Shown in pieces: positions 31,541-42,454 of a DNA stretch of 64,000 bases. Source of the DNA: Aristolochia californica (lineage: Eukaryota > Streptophyta > Magnoliopsida > Piperales > Aristolochiaceae); the NCBI GenBank assembly GCA_029961685.1, contig JARWKL010000014.1, positions 21,338,452-21,402,451 on the forward strand. Reading direction: 5' to 3'. The notes below the pieces were generated by a model. That model worked only from the letters and a program-made list of their open reading frames with translations. It had not been told where the DNA came from and ran no database searches. The number at the start of each line of letters is the position of its first letter. Position 1 is the stretch's first letter. Both the position numbers and the translations under genes were made by a program.

Positions 31541-31970
31541 TGTTAGAAGATAAGCTCAAGCCCACATGACTAAGGAAGGCCCACATATCTAAGAGTATTA
31601 TAAGATGGGCCACACGACCACAAGATGGGCCCAAGCCGATAAGAAGTAGGACCCACCATGATTACCATGAGTTGGCACCTTATCACATAAGTTGGAAGAG
31701 CAAGAAGGAGTCACAAAGGCATCTTTATCTTATGGTCACATCCTAGAAGAGTTATAGTTTGATTTATGTTTGTCTTTTATCAATATTGAGTTATTTAATT
31801 ATGCTAGGACTTATCTTTAAGTGTTAGAGTTTGGGTGTAATTGGGACAAGAGTAGTTTTATTGTAATTGGACTCTACTACCTTCCTCAATTATAAATAGA
31901 GGTTCATGTTCACTGATTACAACAAGTTATTGACGTCAATGGAGTATTTCACTTTTCCCTAAATTCAACA
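31541..31970 (+). repeat. 5' LTR of copia-A
   Basis: 430 bases, TGTTAGAAGATAAGC...CTAAATTCAACA. TATA-like TATAAATAG at 31891-31899 suggests the transcription start lies near 31920. Confidence 0.9.
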
Positions 31971-33913
31971 TGATATCAGAGCAGGTTCTGTGAGTTGACT
32001 TGGTCAACTCACGGAGATAATGTGATCCTTTTCTCTAAACCCTAAACCCTAAGTCAACGTTCGTAGTTATTTTTTTTCGTCCCTATACCTGTAGTTTTAT
32101 TTGCATTTTCCTTCTATACGGAGTTTTAAATATTTAAAAATATATATTGACAGAAATATATTTGAGTCTACTTTCCAAAGAAAAATTATTTGTTCCAATC
32201 GGAGTTATTTACAGAGAGATGTCGATATTTGAATGAGCAAAGGTCAGATTGCAAAAAGGTTCAAGTAGCAGCAGCAATGTTCAAATTCCAAGGTATTTTT
32301 TGCTATCAAGAACAAAACTTTATAATGAGAAATATATATCAAAAGAAATATCTATAAGTCTATTCTTTTAAATATTCAACCAATTTTTTATATGAGTTAT
32401 CTACAAAGAGAAATCAATATTTGAAGCAGAAAAGGTCAGATTGAAAAAGAGGTTCGAGCGACAACAGAAAGCCTCAACTTCCGAGGTATTTTATGCTATC
32501 AAGAAAGATACTTTATATGGAGAATTATATATCAAAAGAAATATACGTAAGTCTATTTTCTTACCTATTAATCCAATTCTCTGTATGAACTTTTTATAAG
32601 GAGATATTGTTCTTGGAAGGGTCTATGGTCATTCTGGAAAAAAAGGAGAAACAATACTTAGTTAGGCCAAATGACAGAGACCAAAATCTATCAGATTATT
32701 TATCTTCTGATAATTATATTTTATGAACATAAGTTATACTTGGATGAAAATTATTTAAGTCTAATTTCATAATAATAAAATTTCATGTTAATCTGATCTA
32801 TATTTAAAGAAATATTCGCATTGGAAGAAAAAGGTCATGTTGGTATTTTGTTACATTGAAAATCCGAATTTAAGCTGATTGTTTTGTGTCACTTTTTAAG
32901 TTGATATATCATGAAAATGTCTCACTTCTCCCTGGTTTGAGAGCTTATTTATACATCTCTGTTATTTGGGCCTATTTCTACATCTATGATATTTGGTTCA
33001 AGCTAGGATCACTGCCATTACCTCCCAACTTGAGGGGGAGAAGTAGAAGAAGTACAAGAAAGAAGTATTTTATTTCATATGTTGTGAATAAGTTTATGTG
33101 ACCCAAATATTCAAGAAAGGGGGAGCACAAAAGATGAAGCTTGTGCATCTAAGAAGAAATTTTATATCGGATTATTTCATGGGTTCTTTTACAAAATTTA
33201 TTATTTGGTTCGTGTTATATGTGTTGGAAGATGGTTGTGTTATATACAACTGTTGCTATTATGTCTCTTCGGGGACATTATTATTGATGAAGAGGTGGCC
33301 TCATATCATCATTTATTTTACCCTGTAAAAAAATATCACGATTGGGAAACCATGACGGAGGATACCCTATAAAAAAATATCACGGTTGGGAAACCATGAT
33401 GGGTCCTATAAAAAAAAAATATCATGGTTGGGAAACCATGACGGAGGATACCCTATAAAAAATATCATGGTTGGGAAACCATGATAGGCCCTACAAAAAA
33501 ATATCACGATTGGGAAACCATGACGGAGGAAGTTATTATTACATCTATGTTATCACCACTTGTAATGGCTTTTATGACTCCTACCACTTGAGAGTCATTG
33601 TCCTGTAGAGGAACACGGTGGTGGACACTTCAGAACAATGCCGATAGACATATTATCGATAGAAGACGGAGTATGCCATACATCCAACATTAGGACTGGA
33701 GTATGAAGCAATGGCTTACTGGCTAGGAGTGATTTTTACTCTCACTTATATTATGCCAGCATGGCCTCATGGAAGGACGCAACAACATGAGGGGGAATTT
33801 GGGAAGATGAAGGCATATTGGAAGATGTGCCATTTTATACAAAAATATTCAATACATAATTTGCAGCAAGCTAGGAGTTCATGTTGTTCTCTCACCCCCA
33901 GCTTTAGGGGGAG
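31971..33913 (+). other. Non-coding interior of copia-A
   Basis: AT-rich leader-like sequence with diverged repeats of a segment containing GAGAATTATATATCAAAAG (near 32280-32600), a purine-rich AACTTGAGGGGGAGAAGTAG internal copy at about 33027, and a hairpin array at 33322-33535. The open frames here (for example 32886-33101) show no domain or conserved motif, and I regard them as chance. Confidence 0.75.
33322..33535 (+). repeat. Hairpin-forming tandem repeat array, five copies
   Basis: Units of about 38-45 bases with core AAAAAATATCACGGTTGGGA followed by AACCATGACGGAGG. Within each unit ATCATGGTT pairs with AACCATGA across a GGGA loop. The copies differ, mostly in A-run length and the GGAGGATA or GGGTCC spacer. 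Confidence 0.85.
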
Positions 33914-34355
33914 TGTTGGAAGATAAGCTCAAGCCCACACGACCAAGGAAGTCCCACATATCTAAGAGTATTATAAGATGGGCCACACAACCAAAGAAGG
34001 CCCACAAGATGGGCCTAAGCCGATAAGAAATAGGACCCACCATGATGACCACGAGTTGGCATCCTTATCACACAAGTTGGAAGATCAAGAAGGACTCACA
34101 AAGGCATCTTTATCTTATGGTCGCATCCTAGAAGAGTTCTAGTTTGATTTATGTTTGTCTTTTATCAATATTGAGTTATTTAATTATGCTAGGACTTATC
34201 TTTAAGTGTTAGACTTTGGGTGTAATTGGGATAAGGGTAGTTTTATTTTAATTGGACTCTACTACCTTCCTCTATTATAAATAGAGGTTCATGTACACTG
34301 ATTACAACAAGTTATTGATGTCAATGAAGTATTTCACTTTTCTATAAATTCAACA
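33914..34355 (+). repeat. 3' LTR of copia-A
   Basis: 442 bases, TGTTGGAAGATAAGC...ATAAATTCAACA. Carries an 11-base segment (AAAGAAGGCCC class) absent from the 5' LTR. TATA-like TATAAATAG at 34276. Confidence 0.9.
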
Positions 34356-35433
34356 ATGAGTAGTAATAGTTTCTTGAGGTGCCAGGCAGATCATTGTTGT
34401 TATGTGAAGAACCTTGATGATCCCTACATCATTCTACTACTGTATATTGATGACATGTTGATAGTAGGTGCTTGAAAACAGGAAATAGATAAGTTGAAAG
34501 GAAGTTGTCCAAGAAGTTTGCAACAAAGGATTTGGCTGCTAAGAAAAAATCATTGGGATAAGGATTACTAGGGTTACTGATGTCTTGAAACTGTCACAAG
34601 AAGAATATGTGAAGAAGATGCTGGATAGATTCAACATGAATGATGCAAAACCAATGAGTACTCCTTTGCAAGTCACTTTAGGCTATCTAAGGAGTAGTCT
34701 CCGTCTATAGAGCAGGCGCGAGACTACATGGCCAATTTGCCTTATGCTTCTGCTATTGGCAGTCTCATGTATGTCATGGTGTGCACTAGACCAGACATAG
34801 CTCATGCAGTGGGATTTGTGAGTAGATATATGAGTAATCCGGGTAAACAACATTGGGAAGCAGTGAAGTGGAATCTCAGGTACTTGAGAGGCACTACAGA
34901 CTCACCCTTATGTTTAAGAAAGTTAGACTTTGGATTACAGAGTTATGTAGATTGTGACATGGCTAGAGACATTAAGGGAAAGAAGAGTACCATTGGATAT
35001 GTAAACACATTGGGTGGTACAACAGTTAATTGGGTCTCTAAGTTATAAAAGATAGTTGCTCTTTCCACTACTGAGGCAGAATATGTCGTCGTGATCAAAG
35101 GTTGTAGTCTTTCTTGGAAGAATTAGGTCTCAAGCATGGGAAGAATGTGTTGTATTGTGATAGTCAGAGTGCTATTTATTTAGCCAAGAACCTTGTTCAT
35201 CATGCGAGAACAAACCATATACAAGTGCACTATCATTTCATCATATCGGCTCTGGAGGATGGAGTCTTTGCATTTGAGAAGATTTAAGGGAGTTAGAATC
35301 CGACTAATATGTTGATGAATGATCTAGAAACTGAAGTTGTGTGTAACTTCATTTGGACTTCTCTCCAAGGATTGAGAAGTTTTTGCCACTGTGGAGGAGA
35401 TATTGATGATGGATTAGACTCAAAGTGGGAGAT
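34356..35433 (+). pseudogene. Copia-E reverse transcriptase end and RNase H
   Basis: Resumes after copia A with RCQADHCCYVKN and the catalytic loop ILLLYIDDMLIVG (about 34430-34465; copia usually YVDD), then damaged FATKDLAA... and 34728-35048 with YASAIGSLMYVMVCTRPDIA, SNPGKQHWEAVKW, LRYLRGTTDSPLCL and STIGYVNTLGGTTVNW. After a stop: IVALSTTEAEYVVV and HIQVHYHFI-like. Several frameshifts. It ends before the purine tract CAAAGTGGGAGAT and 3' LTR. Confidence 0.85.
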
Positions 35434-35835
35434 TGTTAAGTTGTGGAGCCTAATCAATCCCTTACACTAAGTTAGTATATTGATTGTTGTTTCATAAGGG
35501 TAGTTTGGGGATTTCACTCCTATATTGTGGTTGCCCTAATTTTTGCTTTATATTTTGGGGCACCGCTATTAGGGTTTTATCATATCAGAGAATATCTTGA
35601 GTTTCCACCCAAGAGAGAGGTTAGAGAAAAAACACCTGTAAGTTGGGTGCGATTTCTCTTGTAAACTATTTCATCTTTATAGTGGATCACTACAGCAACG
35701 GAAGACAGGACATAGTCTCACCTTGAGGCAAACCTATATAAATCTTGTGTCTTTCTTTGTGCTTTTTTTTTTCTTCTTCTACGATTATTGTTATTGCTCT
35801 CGTTAGTTTGGAATTAGGGCATCTAATTCTTAACA
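35434..35835 (+). repeat. 3' LTR of copia-E
   Basis: 402 bases, TGTTAAGTTGTGGAGCC...ATTCTTAACA, matching the three-piece 5' LTR after nested insertions are removed. Confidence 0.85.
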
Positions 35836-37954
35836 TTAAGGCTATGGAATCCTGAAAATTAATACCATAAAAATTGTTGCGTGTGCAGCAACACCAACTA
35901 TAAGAAACCAACCAATCCACATGTGATGTGTTAACGACGAAAGTTGTGTACCATTTTCAATAGCTAAGAAATGTTTTATTAATCCATCTCCATATGGATC
36001 CATAAAAAAATTCTCTCTTTATAGCCCATCTATGCCAATTACATAGGTATATGGAGTTGGATAAAATATCTTGTGATTCAATAAAAATAATTTGCATTCC
36101 ATCATTGTTCGATTGATATTCCCCTAATGGTATTCTTTCCAATGTTTGTCAATGAGTAAGTTGTGGTTTGTTCTTGTATTAATCGATTGCATATGGGATA
36201 TTTGGTCTTGTCACACATAGATAAATAAGTTTTTGCACAAGTCTATGATATTTCTTGATATCTACATCTTCTCCAGAGCCTACAAATAATTAGGTATTTG
36301 AATCCATGGGAGTATCTATTGGTCTACACCCCATCATTCCTGTCTCCTCCAGTAGACCAAGGACACATTTTCTCTGAGATAGTATAATCGTATGCTTAGA
36401 CTATAATACCTCAATGCCCAGAAAGTATTTAAGTAGAAAGGTCTTTTATCTTGAACTCTTCACATATATTCTTTCTAGCTTCTTGAATGCCATCAAAATC
36501 ACTGCTAGCTAAGACAATACTATCACATAGACTGCTAGAAGTGCTTTCCCTTTTGGGACATCTTTAATAAATATGAAGTGATCTACTGAACCTCGGGGAA
36601 ATTCAATCCGTATCAATGCTTGGCTAAATTATAAAACCATGCACAAGGATATTGTTTCAAACTATATGGAGATTTCCTCAATTGACATACAACCTCCCCC
36701 ACAACCACAAATCGAGGTGGTTGTTGCATATACAGTTCTTCTTTAATATCCCCATTTAGGAAAGCATTTTTCACATAAAGCTGATAGACCGACAAGGAGG
36801 AAATAGCAAAAAGGAATAGCAATATACATACCGAGTTTAATTTTGCCACAAGAGAAAATGTTTCTTCATAACTGATATCATAGCACTGTGTATAGCCTTT
36901 GGCAACGAGGCAAACCTTAAGGTGAGCTAATGATCCATCTGGATTATGTTTAACCTTATATAACCACTTACTGCCAACATGTTTCTTGCCTGAAGGAAGA
37001 GGAACTAGAGCCCATTCTCATTTTCATATAGCGCTTGCATTTCTTCTTCCATTGCCCCCTTCCATCCTGGATATCTCATATCCTCTTGATAGGATTGTGG
37101 AACTGAGATGGAGGAGATAGGTGCAAGAAATTAACAACATGAAGAAGAAAAATGAGGGTGAAACACAAAATTAGATATGGGGTGAGGAGGGCCTAGTGAA
37201 AGTCTAAGGTTTTTTACTTAAGATGATAGGTCGAGTATCATATTGCGATCCAATTGGAATAGGAGTAGGTGGAGATGGACTTACCTCGGTGGGATCTGTA
37301 AGCTATGTAGGTGTGGTATCGGCCAAGGCTCTAGGGGATTAAAGAGTTTCCACTACACGGGGCACAACCGGTTGAGGAGAGGCTTGATAGATGAGAGATC
37401 TGGAGGCGCATTATCGGAATAGTATGAAGTGTCTTCAAAGAAGGTCACATCCCTAGACACATGTAACCTTTGAAGAGTAGGTTTATAACAAACATAACTC
37501 TTCTATGTGCGAGAGTATCCTAAAAAGATATAGTTTATAGATTTTAGATCAAGTTTACTTCATTGAGGTGAGGTAACATGAACAAAACATGTACACCAAA
37601 AGACTCTGAAAGGAAGCAAAAAAGGTTCAATATTAGGAAATAATAACTAGTATGAGGATTTATGACTGAGAACGGATGAGTTTAGCCTATTAATGAGAAA
37701 GCTTGCAGTAAGTATGGCATGTGGCCAGTAGAAGTATGTTATTTTCATGGAGTATAATAAGCCACAAGCTACCTCTAGGAGATGACGAATCTTTTGTTCC
37801 GCTACACCATTTTGATGAGGGATGTAGACACAAGACGTATGATGGATAATGCCATTTTCTTGACAAAAAGAGTCAAGGTCACTAGAGAGATATTCTTTGG
37901 CATTATCAGAATGAAGTACTTTTATTTTCTTACCAAATTGAGTGAAGAGGTAGC
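35836..37954 (-). pseudogene. Copia-F4 fragment: RNase H, RT, integrase (reverse)
   Basis: Minus-strand F-family copia. Nearest the left are RNase H and RT end (about 36130-36480, TNRYSHGFKYL-like and SEKMCPWS). 36613-36849 gives VKNAFLNGDIKEELYMQQPP and RKSPYSLKQYPCAWFYNLAK. 36850-37640 is a degenerate RT N-terminus and linker. 37647-37954 is integrase with FTQFGKKIKVLHSDNAKEYL (second aspartate), HQNGVAEQKIRHLLEVA (glutamate) and FYWPHAILTASFLINRL. No catalytic YVDD loop is readable. It is truncated at 37954 against an F LTR of opposite orientation. Confidence 0.8.
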
Positions 37955-38685
37955 ACCATGGTAAATAAGAAGACTCATCATAAAAATGGCACAAGGGTAT
38001 AATTAGTCAAGGAGGAACATGTTTACTTATGCCTTTACTTATGTAAAGCTTGTAGCCCTAAGGGCATTATACACATTGTAACATACTCTCTAAAACTATA
38101 AATAAAGACCCTTGGCTTGGAGTAGAGCATTCATGCTCTCTCCCCTTCTCTTAATTCGTCCAAGTCTCTCTTAGCTTAAAGGCTCTCTCTCTCCATTTCT
38201 CTCTTGTCTTGTGTTGTCTTGTCTTCTTTTTTTCGTCTCCTTTCCCTCTCTTACTTTGCTCGAGGTTCTAATCATGGGATCCTAAATTCAACATGTTATC
38301 AGAGTGGGGAAATATCTGCGATGGAAAAGGAGAAGAGGTGGAGAAGAAGGTGGAGAAGAAGGGGAGGAAGAAGAAGAAGAAGAAAAAGAAAAAGAAACAA
38401 GATGAGTTTCTTGTTTTTCCTTTAATCTTCTTTCCAAATTCATGTTTTTCATTGGATTTTTAACTCTCTTACCTTATGTTTCATGTAGAAAATTATATAT
38501 TGATGGAAATATATTTGATTCTAGTATTCAACTCAAAAACAATCGTTGAGATCATGTTTTTCTAGAAAGAAAAATCCACATCTAAAGCAGCAAAGGTCAA
38601 GGAGCAGAAAAGTTTCGTGCAACAACTAAAAATTTAAACTTTAAAGCCAATTTATGCCATCAATAACAAGATTTTTTTTGAGAAT
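37955..38685 (+). mobile_element. Copia-F5 5' end: partial LTR, primer site and leader
   Basis: 37955-38291 is an F-family LTR lacking about the first 70 bases (CACCATGGTAAATAAGAAGA...CTAAATTCAACA; TATA-like box at about 38097). It is followed by TGTTATCAGAGTGGGG, a mutated primer-binding site, and a leader with GA-rich repeats (38325-38400). The leader resembles copia-A interiors up to about 38685 and appears to continue at 48360. Confidence 0.7.
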
Positions 38686-39575
38686 GCAAAATGTCATATT
38701 TTTATCCCTTAATGCTTAGGATTTTATAATTATTTTGTGCCTAAATATACTCATTATTCTTATATGTTGATTTAGGATGCAAATGGAGGCGTTAAGTGCA
38801 AAATGAAGTTAATTGGCGATTTTGGACAGTTTCAACATTGCTTCGTAATCTAGTCATAATTATCTCATCCTAGATCTTATTAAGATGATTCAAGATTATA
38901 TTTAATTAAAATAAAAATATATACAACTTTTATTTTTAAAATTTTTAGATATACTGGCTGTATCCAAGTTGAAATTAGGCTTGAAGTCACGACACATGCA
39001 CTGTGACGTCCTAGAACGGAAAAAGGGGGGGGGGGGGGGGGGGGGGGAGGCTGGAATAGAAAGAGGAAAACCCTAGGACTTAACGGGGATAAAGAGGCAC
39101 AAGGAGAGTTCGGCTGACCCCCCATCTTTTTTTCCTTTCTCTAGCTTTTCTTCCTCTTTTCTCTAGTTTTTCCTTCAATTTTCTTCATAGCCCTGCATCG
39201 CTAAACTTTCAAACTTGGCCAAACCAAACCGAAGCCATCGGAATTAGTAACCCTATGAGATCTAATTTTTTTTTTATCGTTCAATTTATGTTTTGAGTAT
39301 CAGATGTTCTTCTGTAATTTTTTTCATGATTGTCTCATTTAATCACTAAGAGGCCTACTAGTGTATTACTCATTGCAATCTACTGCTAGGTTAGATGTCA
39401 AATCCGTAATTGTTTGATCCCTCTAACTTGTGAAGTAATTGAGATTTGATGATTTGTTGCATAAGGAATTATTAGATCTTAAGAAGAACACTGGACTAAA
39501 TTAAATGTAGCTGCTTGTGCTAGTGTTGTTTAGTTTCATCGATCTCTCTAATTCTTAAGGCTACTGCTAGATTAA
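38686..39575. other. Unassigned interval, possible old inserted repeat
   Basis: No coding motif. It contains a G23 homopolymer (39025-39047). Together with 47994-48359, on the other side of gypsy K, it forms about 1.25 kb that interrupts copia-A-like leader sequence. It could be an old solo LTR or another insertion, but I find no diagnostic ends. Confidence 0.4.
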
Positions 39576-40516
39576 TGTTATGGTCCCTAGCCATGGATCT
39601 AGTAACTCGGCGAGTTGAATATGAATCCAGCACTGTTAGAGGGTTTCTTAACACGTTTTTGTGAAAAGAAACTCTCTTTTTCTTCCCTCACACGTTATAA
39701 TTGAAAAGGAGTTTCCTTTTCTCAATTATAGATGCAACCAGCAAGTTAAAGAACTGTTTAAGCACTCAGATATGAAACCCCTCTTTTATGATTCATGTGA
39801 AGAGGGTTTACTTGCTGTAATTACTCAAGAACAACCCCTTTCCCTTTACTGAATTCATTCCCCTTGAAAAGGAGTTTCCTTTTCTTAATTATGAATGCAC
39901 CAATTCCAGCAAGAGACTGTTTTAAGGATCCAATTATGAAACCCCACTTTATACCTCACGTCAATGAGTAGGGTTTCTGAATTCATGCAACTACCAATGC
40001 TGAATGTAAAGAGGGCAGTCTCTAGCTCTTCTAAATTCGGAAAAGATAGACAAAAATACCTCTTGAAGACCTCCTTCAATTTAGCAACTCGAAAATCCCT
40101 TTCTTGATGCTAAGACTCAACCAAATCCTTCTTCCCTCACTGCTGGTTCGTGGAAGAGATGGATGACTATTGCAGCATGGAAGAGAAGGCTGATTCCTCC
40201 TCCTTTTCCTTCCAAGATCTCCTCAAAGACTCCCCAATGGATGCAGCAAACCCCCAAGAGAGTTCACACCAAGAACCCTAGAATAGAGAGCCTAGAAGGA
40301 ACCTAAATTACCCTAGTTTATGCTAATTCCGAACTTCCTTTATTTCTCCATCCTTACCCCTTAAATAGGGTAATTAACATCAACATAGGTTAGGGTTATT
40401 AAACCCAATTCTACCCCTACCTTTAAGTCTTATTACAAATCAATAAAATTCGAAATTAAAAGCAACATAAATAATAAAAGTAAAGTAGATGACTCAGTCT
40501 TATTGAGTCCATAACA
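39576..40516 (-). repeat. 3' LTR of gypsy-K
   Basis: 941 bases, TGTTATGGTCCCTAGCCATG...TTGAGTCCATAACA on the plus strand. Contains a diverged internal duplication of GGAGTTTCCTTTTCTCAATTAT-type sequence (39707-39730 and 39871-39893). Confidence 0.93.
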
Positions 40517-41516
40517 TCTGCCCCCCCTTGGAGATCGAGCTTGACCTCAAGCTCGGAAGCTGGGTAGACCTGGTGAAAGTTGTCGAGCCGCTCCCTTTTT
40601 GCGTAGTTGTGGCCGATTGCTGCCCAGTAATGGCATGCAGGGAGATGTCCGGTGGTTCTTCCTCAATCATGTCCTCTGTCACCTCGATATCCTCATCTTC
40701 AACCTTATCGATCAAAAACAATCTTTTGCACTGATGCCCAACCCGATATGGTTCATCACAGTTGTAACATAGATTCTTAGCCCGCCGTTCTGCCATCTCA
40801 GCACTTGTCAATTTTTTTATATAAGGAGTTTTAGGATGACTAGATCTCAGATCCCTTGTCAAAGTAATACCCGGGTTGTTTCTCGGAGGAATGCGCTCCC
40901 CTGACCCTGGAGGTCGCCTGTGTTGTGCCTGTTGTCGCAATTCTAAAGCACGAGCTATATTCATAGCGCTGGATAAGTCAACAGGTGCATAGAGCTCCAC
41001 CTCAAGCTTTAAGGCCTCTGTCAGTCCTGCTGTAAATAGCGCAACTTGCTGATCTACTTGTACCATACTGCTGGCTCGTGCTAATTTTTCCTGGAATAAT
41101 TTTTGATATTGCTCCACGGCCCCAGTTTGGCGTAGTAAAACCAAATCTCCCAAAGGGTTACTGTAAGCCGGAGGACCAAAATGGAGAGAACACAGTCGCT
41201 TAAATTCATCCCAATCTACCACCTCGCTATCAACCTCAACTAGCTGGTACCAAAGTTGTGCTTCCCCTAGTAAGTGGAAAACAGCTACGTTGACTCGGTC
41301 ATAGGTTGGGACTCGCTGATGGCTAAAAATTTTTTCACATCGATACAACCATATCAAAGGGTCTTCTGACCCATTATAAGTAGGGAATTCCATTTTAGTA
41401 TACCTCGGAACAGTGCCTCCCCCCTGGTAGAAGTGTCCCCCCGGAATGAGGGGTCCTTGCTGTCCTGAAAAACTCGTGCGCCTCAGAAATTCATCTCCCC
41501 CTCTGTTATACGAATG
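40517..41516 (-). CDS. Gypsy-K Gag, C-terminal part (fused to pol tail)
   Basis: Open on the minus strand from the B1 insertion to a stop near 40500. Capsid blocks: [105 protein letters not shown] Pro/Arg-rich linker and zinc knuckle CYNCDEPYRVGHQCKRLF (about 40725-40780) follow, then ISLHAITGQQSATTTQK just before the expected protease. There the sequence jumps to the end of pol in another frame, so the protein ends with about 30 unrelated residues. Rejoined with the N-terminal part across B1, Gag has no stop. Gag could make particles and package element RNA. Confidence 0.88.
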
Positions 41517-41891
41517 TGTTATGGACTCCATAGCATCAAGAGTGGCTAACCGGAGAAGAGAATAGATGGAGTAAACTTGTATTTCAGTACCTTAGGGGTT
41601 TAATTATAATTTGAAGTTCCATAAGGGTCTAATTGTAATTATAGAACCTTTGATGTTTTCCTTGACCTATTTAGGGCGTCAAGTGAAGGAATGAAGACAA
41701 GCATTGATCACTAGTCTAAATGAGATCAGGTTCTCTCTCAAAAGAGGCCTAACGTGGGAGCTCCTTTTCAAGGCTCACGTCCTTCACCATTGGACGTTCC
41801 AAGAACCCCAAATCCTTCCCTTCCTCATCCTTCAATCTGGAAGCTAGAGGAGATCGCCGGGTGACTCGATCCATGGCTAGAGAGCCTAACA
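41517..41891 (+). repeat. 5' LTR of gypsy-B1
   Basis: 375 bases, TGTTATGGACTCCATAGC...GAGCCTAACA. Differs from the 3' LTR at about 41606 (A/G) and 41711 (C/T). The gag frame starts inside it at ATG 41873. Confidence 0.95.
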
Positions 41892-42454
41892 ACGTGGTAT
41901 CAGATAGGACCACCCTTGGTGATTCCTCTTCACCTGCAGAAATTCGAAATTTTGTGGAAGAAAACCATGCTGGTCTTCAATCTCAAATCAATGGATTGGA
42001 GGGAAAATTCCAGATGTTGCTGTCACGCATGGAAGAAGGATTCACCCAGCTTTCAGTCCAGATGGCATCCTCATCACGTCCAGTAGATCCTCTCAACCCT
42101 CTGCCAACGCCTCCACCTCCTCCCCTGCGCCAACCACCTCAACCTCGTGGGGGCCTCAATCCAGCCCCTCCTACCGTGCCAAGGTACACAAAGCTTGATT
42201 TTCCAACGTATGATGGGTCCTCCGACCCTTTAATGTGGTTGCACAGGTGTGATTATTTCTTTTCCAATCAAGGAACTCTGCCCGAAGGCAAGGTTCAATT
42301 AGCCGCCTTCCACATGCTCGATGAAGCGCTTATGTGGTTTCATCAATTCAAAAACGAATTTGTGGTCTATGATTGGGAATTTTCAAAGAAAATTGTATGC
42401 TACGGTTTGGTCCTCCGCTTCGCAGAAACCCAGTTGGGGATTTGGTCAATCTAA
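41873..42454 (+). CDS. Gypsy-B1 Gag N-terminal part
   Basis: Starts at ATG 41873 inside U5 (MAREPNNVVSDRTT), crosses the primer-binding site and continues with a helical segment (EIRNFVEENHAGLQSQINGL), a Pro-rich linker, and capsid blocks PRYTKLDFPTYDGSSDPL, MWLHRCDYFFSNQGTLP and FHMLDEALMWFHQFKNEF. At 42380-42383 the element has four Ts where B2 has five. The frame shifts there, and the remaining 24 or so codons to 42454 are out of frame. The same frame has an upstream GTG but no earlier ATG close by. Confidence 0.85.
   Translation: MAREPNNVVSDRTTLGDSSSPAEIRNFVEENHAGLQSQINGLEGKFQMLLSRMEEGFTQLSVQMASSSRPVDPLNPLPTPPPPPLRQPPQPRGGLNPAPPTVPRYTKLDFPTYDGSSDPLMWLHRCDYFFSNQGTLPEGKVQLAAFHMLDEALMWFHQFKNEFVVYDWEFSKKIVCYGLVLRFAETQLGIWSI
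41895..41908 (+). promoter_or_regulatory. Primer-binding site of gypsy-B1
   Basis: TGGTATCAGATAGG, three bases after the LTR end, complementary to the 3' end of plant initiator-Met tRNA (TGGTATCAGAGC... is the usual form; the GC at positions 11-12 is changed). It would prime minus-strand DNA synthesis. It also encodes part of the gag frame. Confidence 0.85.

Larger units (their letters stand above)
31541..34355 (+). mobile_element. Copia-A, complete non-autonomous LTR retrotransposon
   Basis: Complete element of 2815 bases with perfect ATGAG duplications (31536-31540 and 34356-34360). 5' LTR 31541-31970, primer-binding site TGATATCAGAGCAGG at 31971, non-coding interior 31971-33913, purine tract TTTAGGGGGAG, 3' LTR 33914-34355. 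No gag or pol motif occurs in any frame of the interior. It must have moved using proteins of another element; the LTR starts (GATAAGCTCAAGCCCACA) and TTCAACA ends resemble copia F, a plausible donor. About 24 substitutions and an 11-base indel separate the LTRs. Related copies lie at 211-1138, 22098-23028, 48360-49930 and 55443-55879. Confidence 0.9.
21875..35835 (+). mobile_element. Copia-E, Tork/Tnt1-like element with four nested insertions
   Basis: The 5' LTR survives in three pieces (21875-22097, 23029-23116, 28978-29055) and the 3' LTR is 35434-35835. Internal coding order is gag end, protease, pre-integrase, integrase, RT and RNase H, all plus strand. Insertions are copia-A 3' part (22098-23028), gypsy C1 (23117-28977), and copia A (31541-34355) inside RT; D2 sits within C1. 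No primer-binding site follows the 5' LTR, and gag starts mid-domain, so a deletion removed the leader and Gag N-terminus. The large LTR-LTR divergence marks it as one of the oldest elements here. The protease and pre-integrase style suggests the Tork/Tnt1 lineage. Confidence 0.8.

Noticed and set aside
31973..32045. Telomere-like CCCTAAACCCTAA after the copia-A LTR
   Set aside because: Only two units, positioned in a retroelement leader; not a telomeric array.
39661..39852. Paired open frames in both gypsy-K LTRs (also 47138-47329 and the reverse frames at 39885 and 47362)
   Set aside because: The same LTR sequence twice; no motif, and conservation only reflects recent LTR identity.
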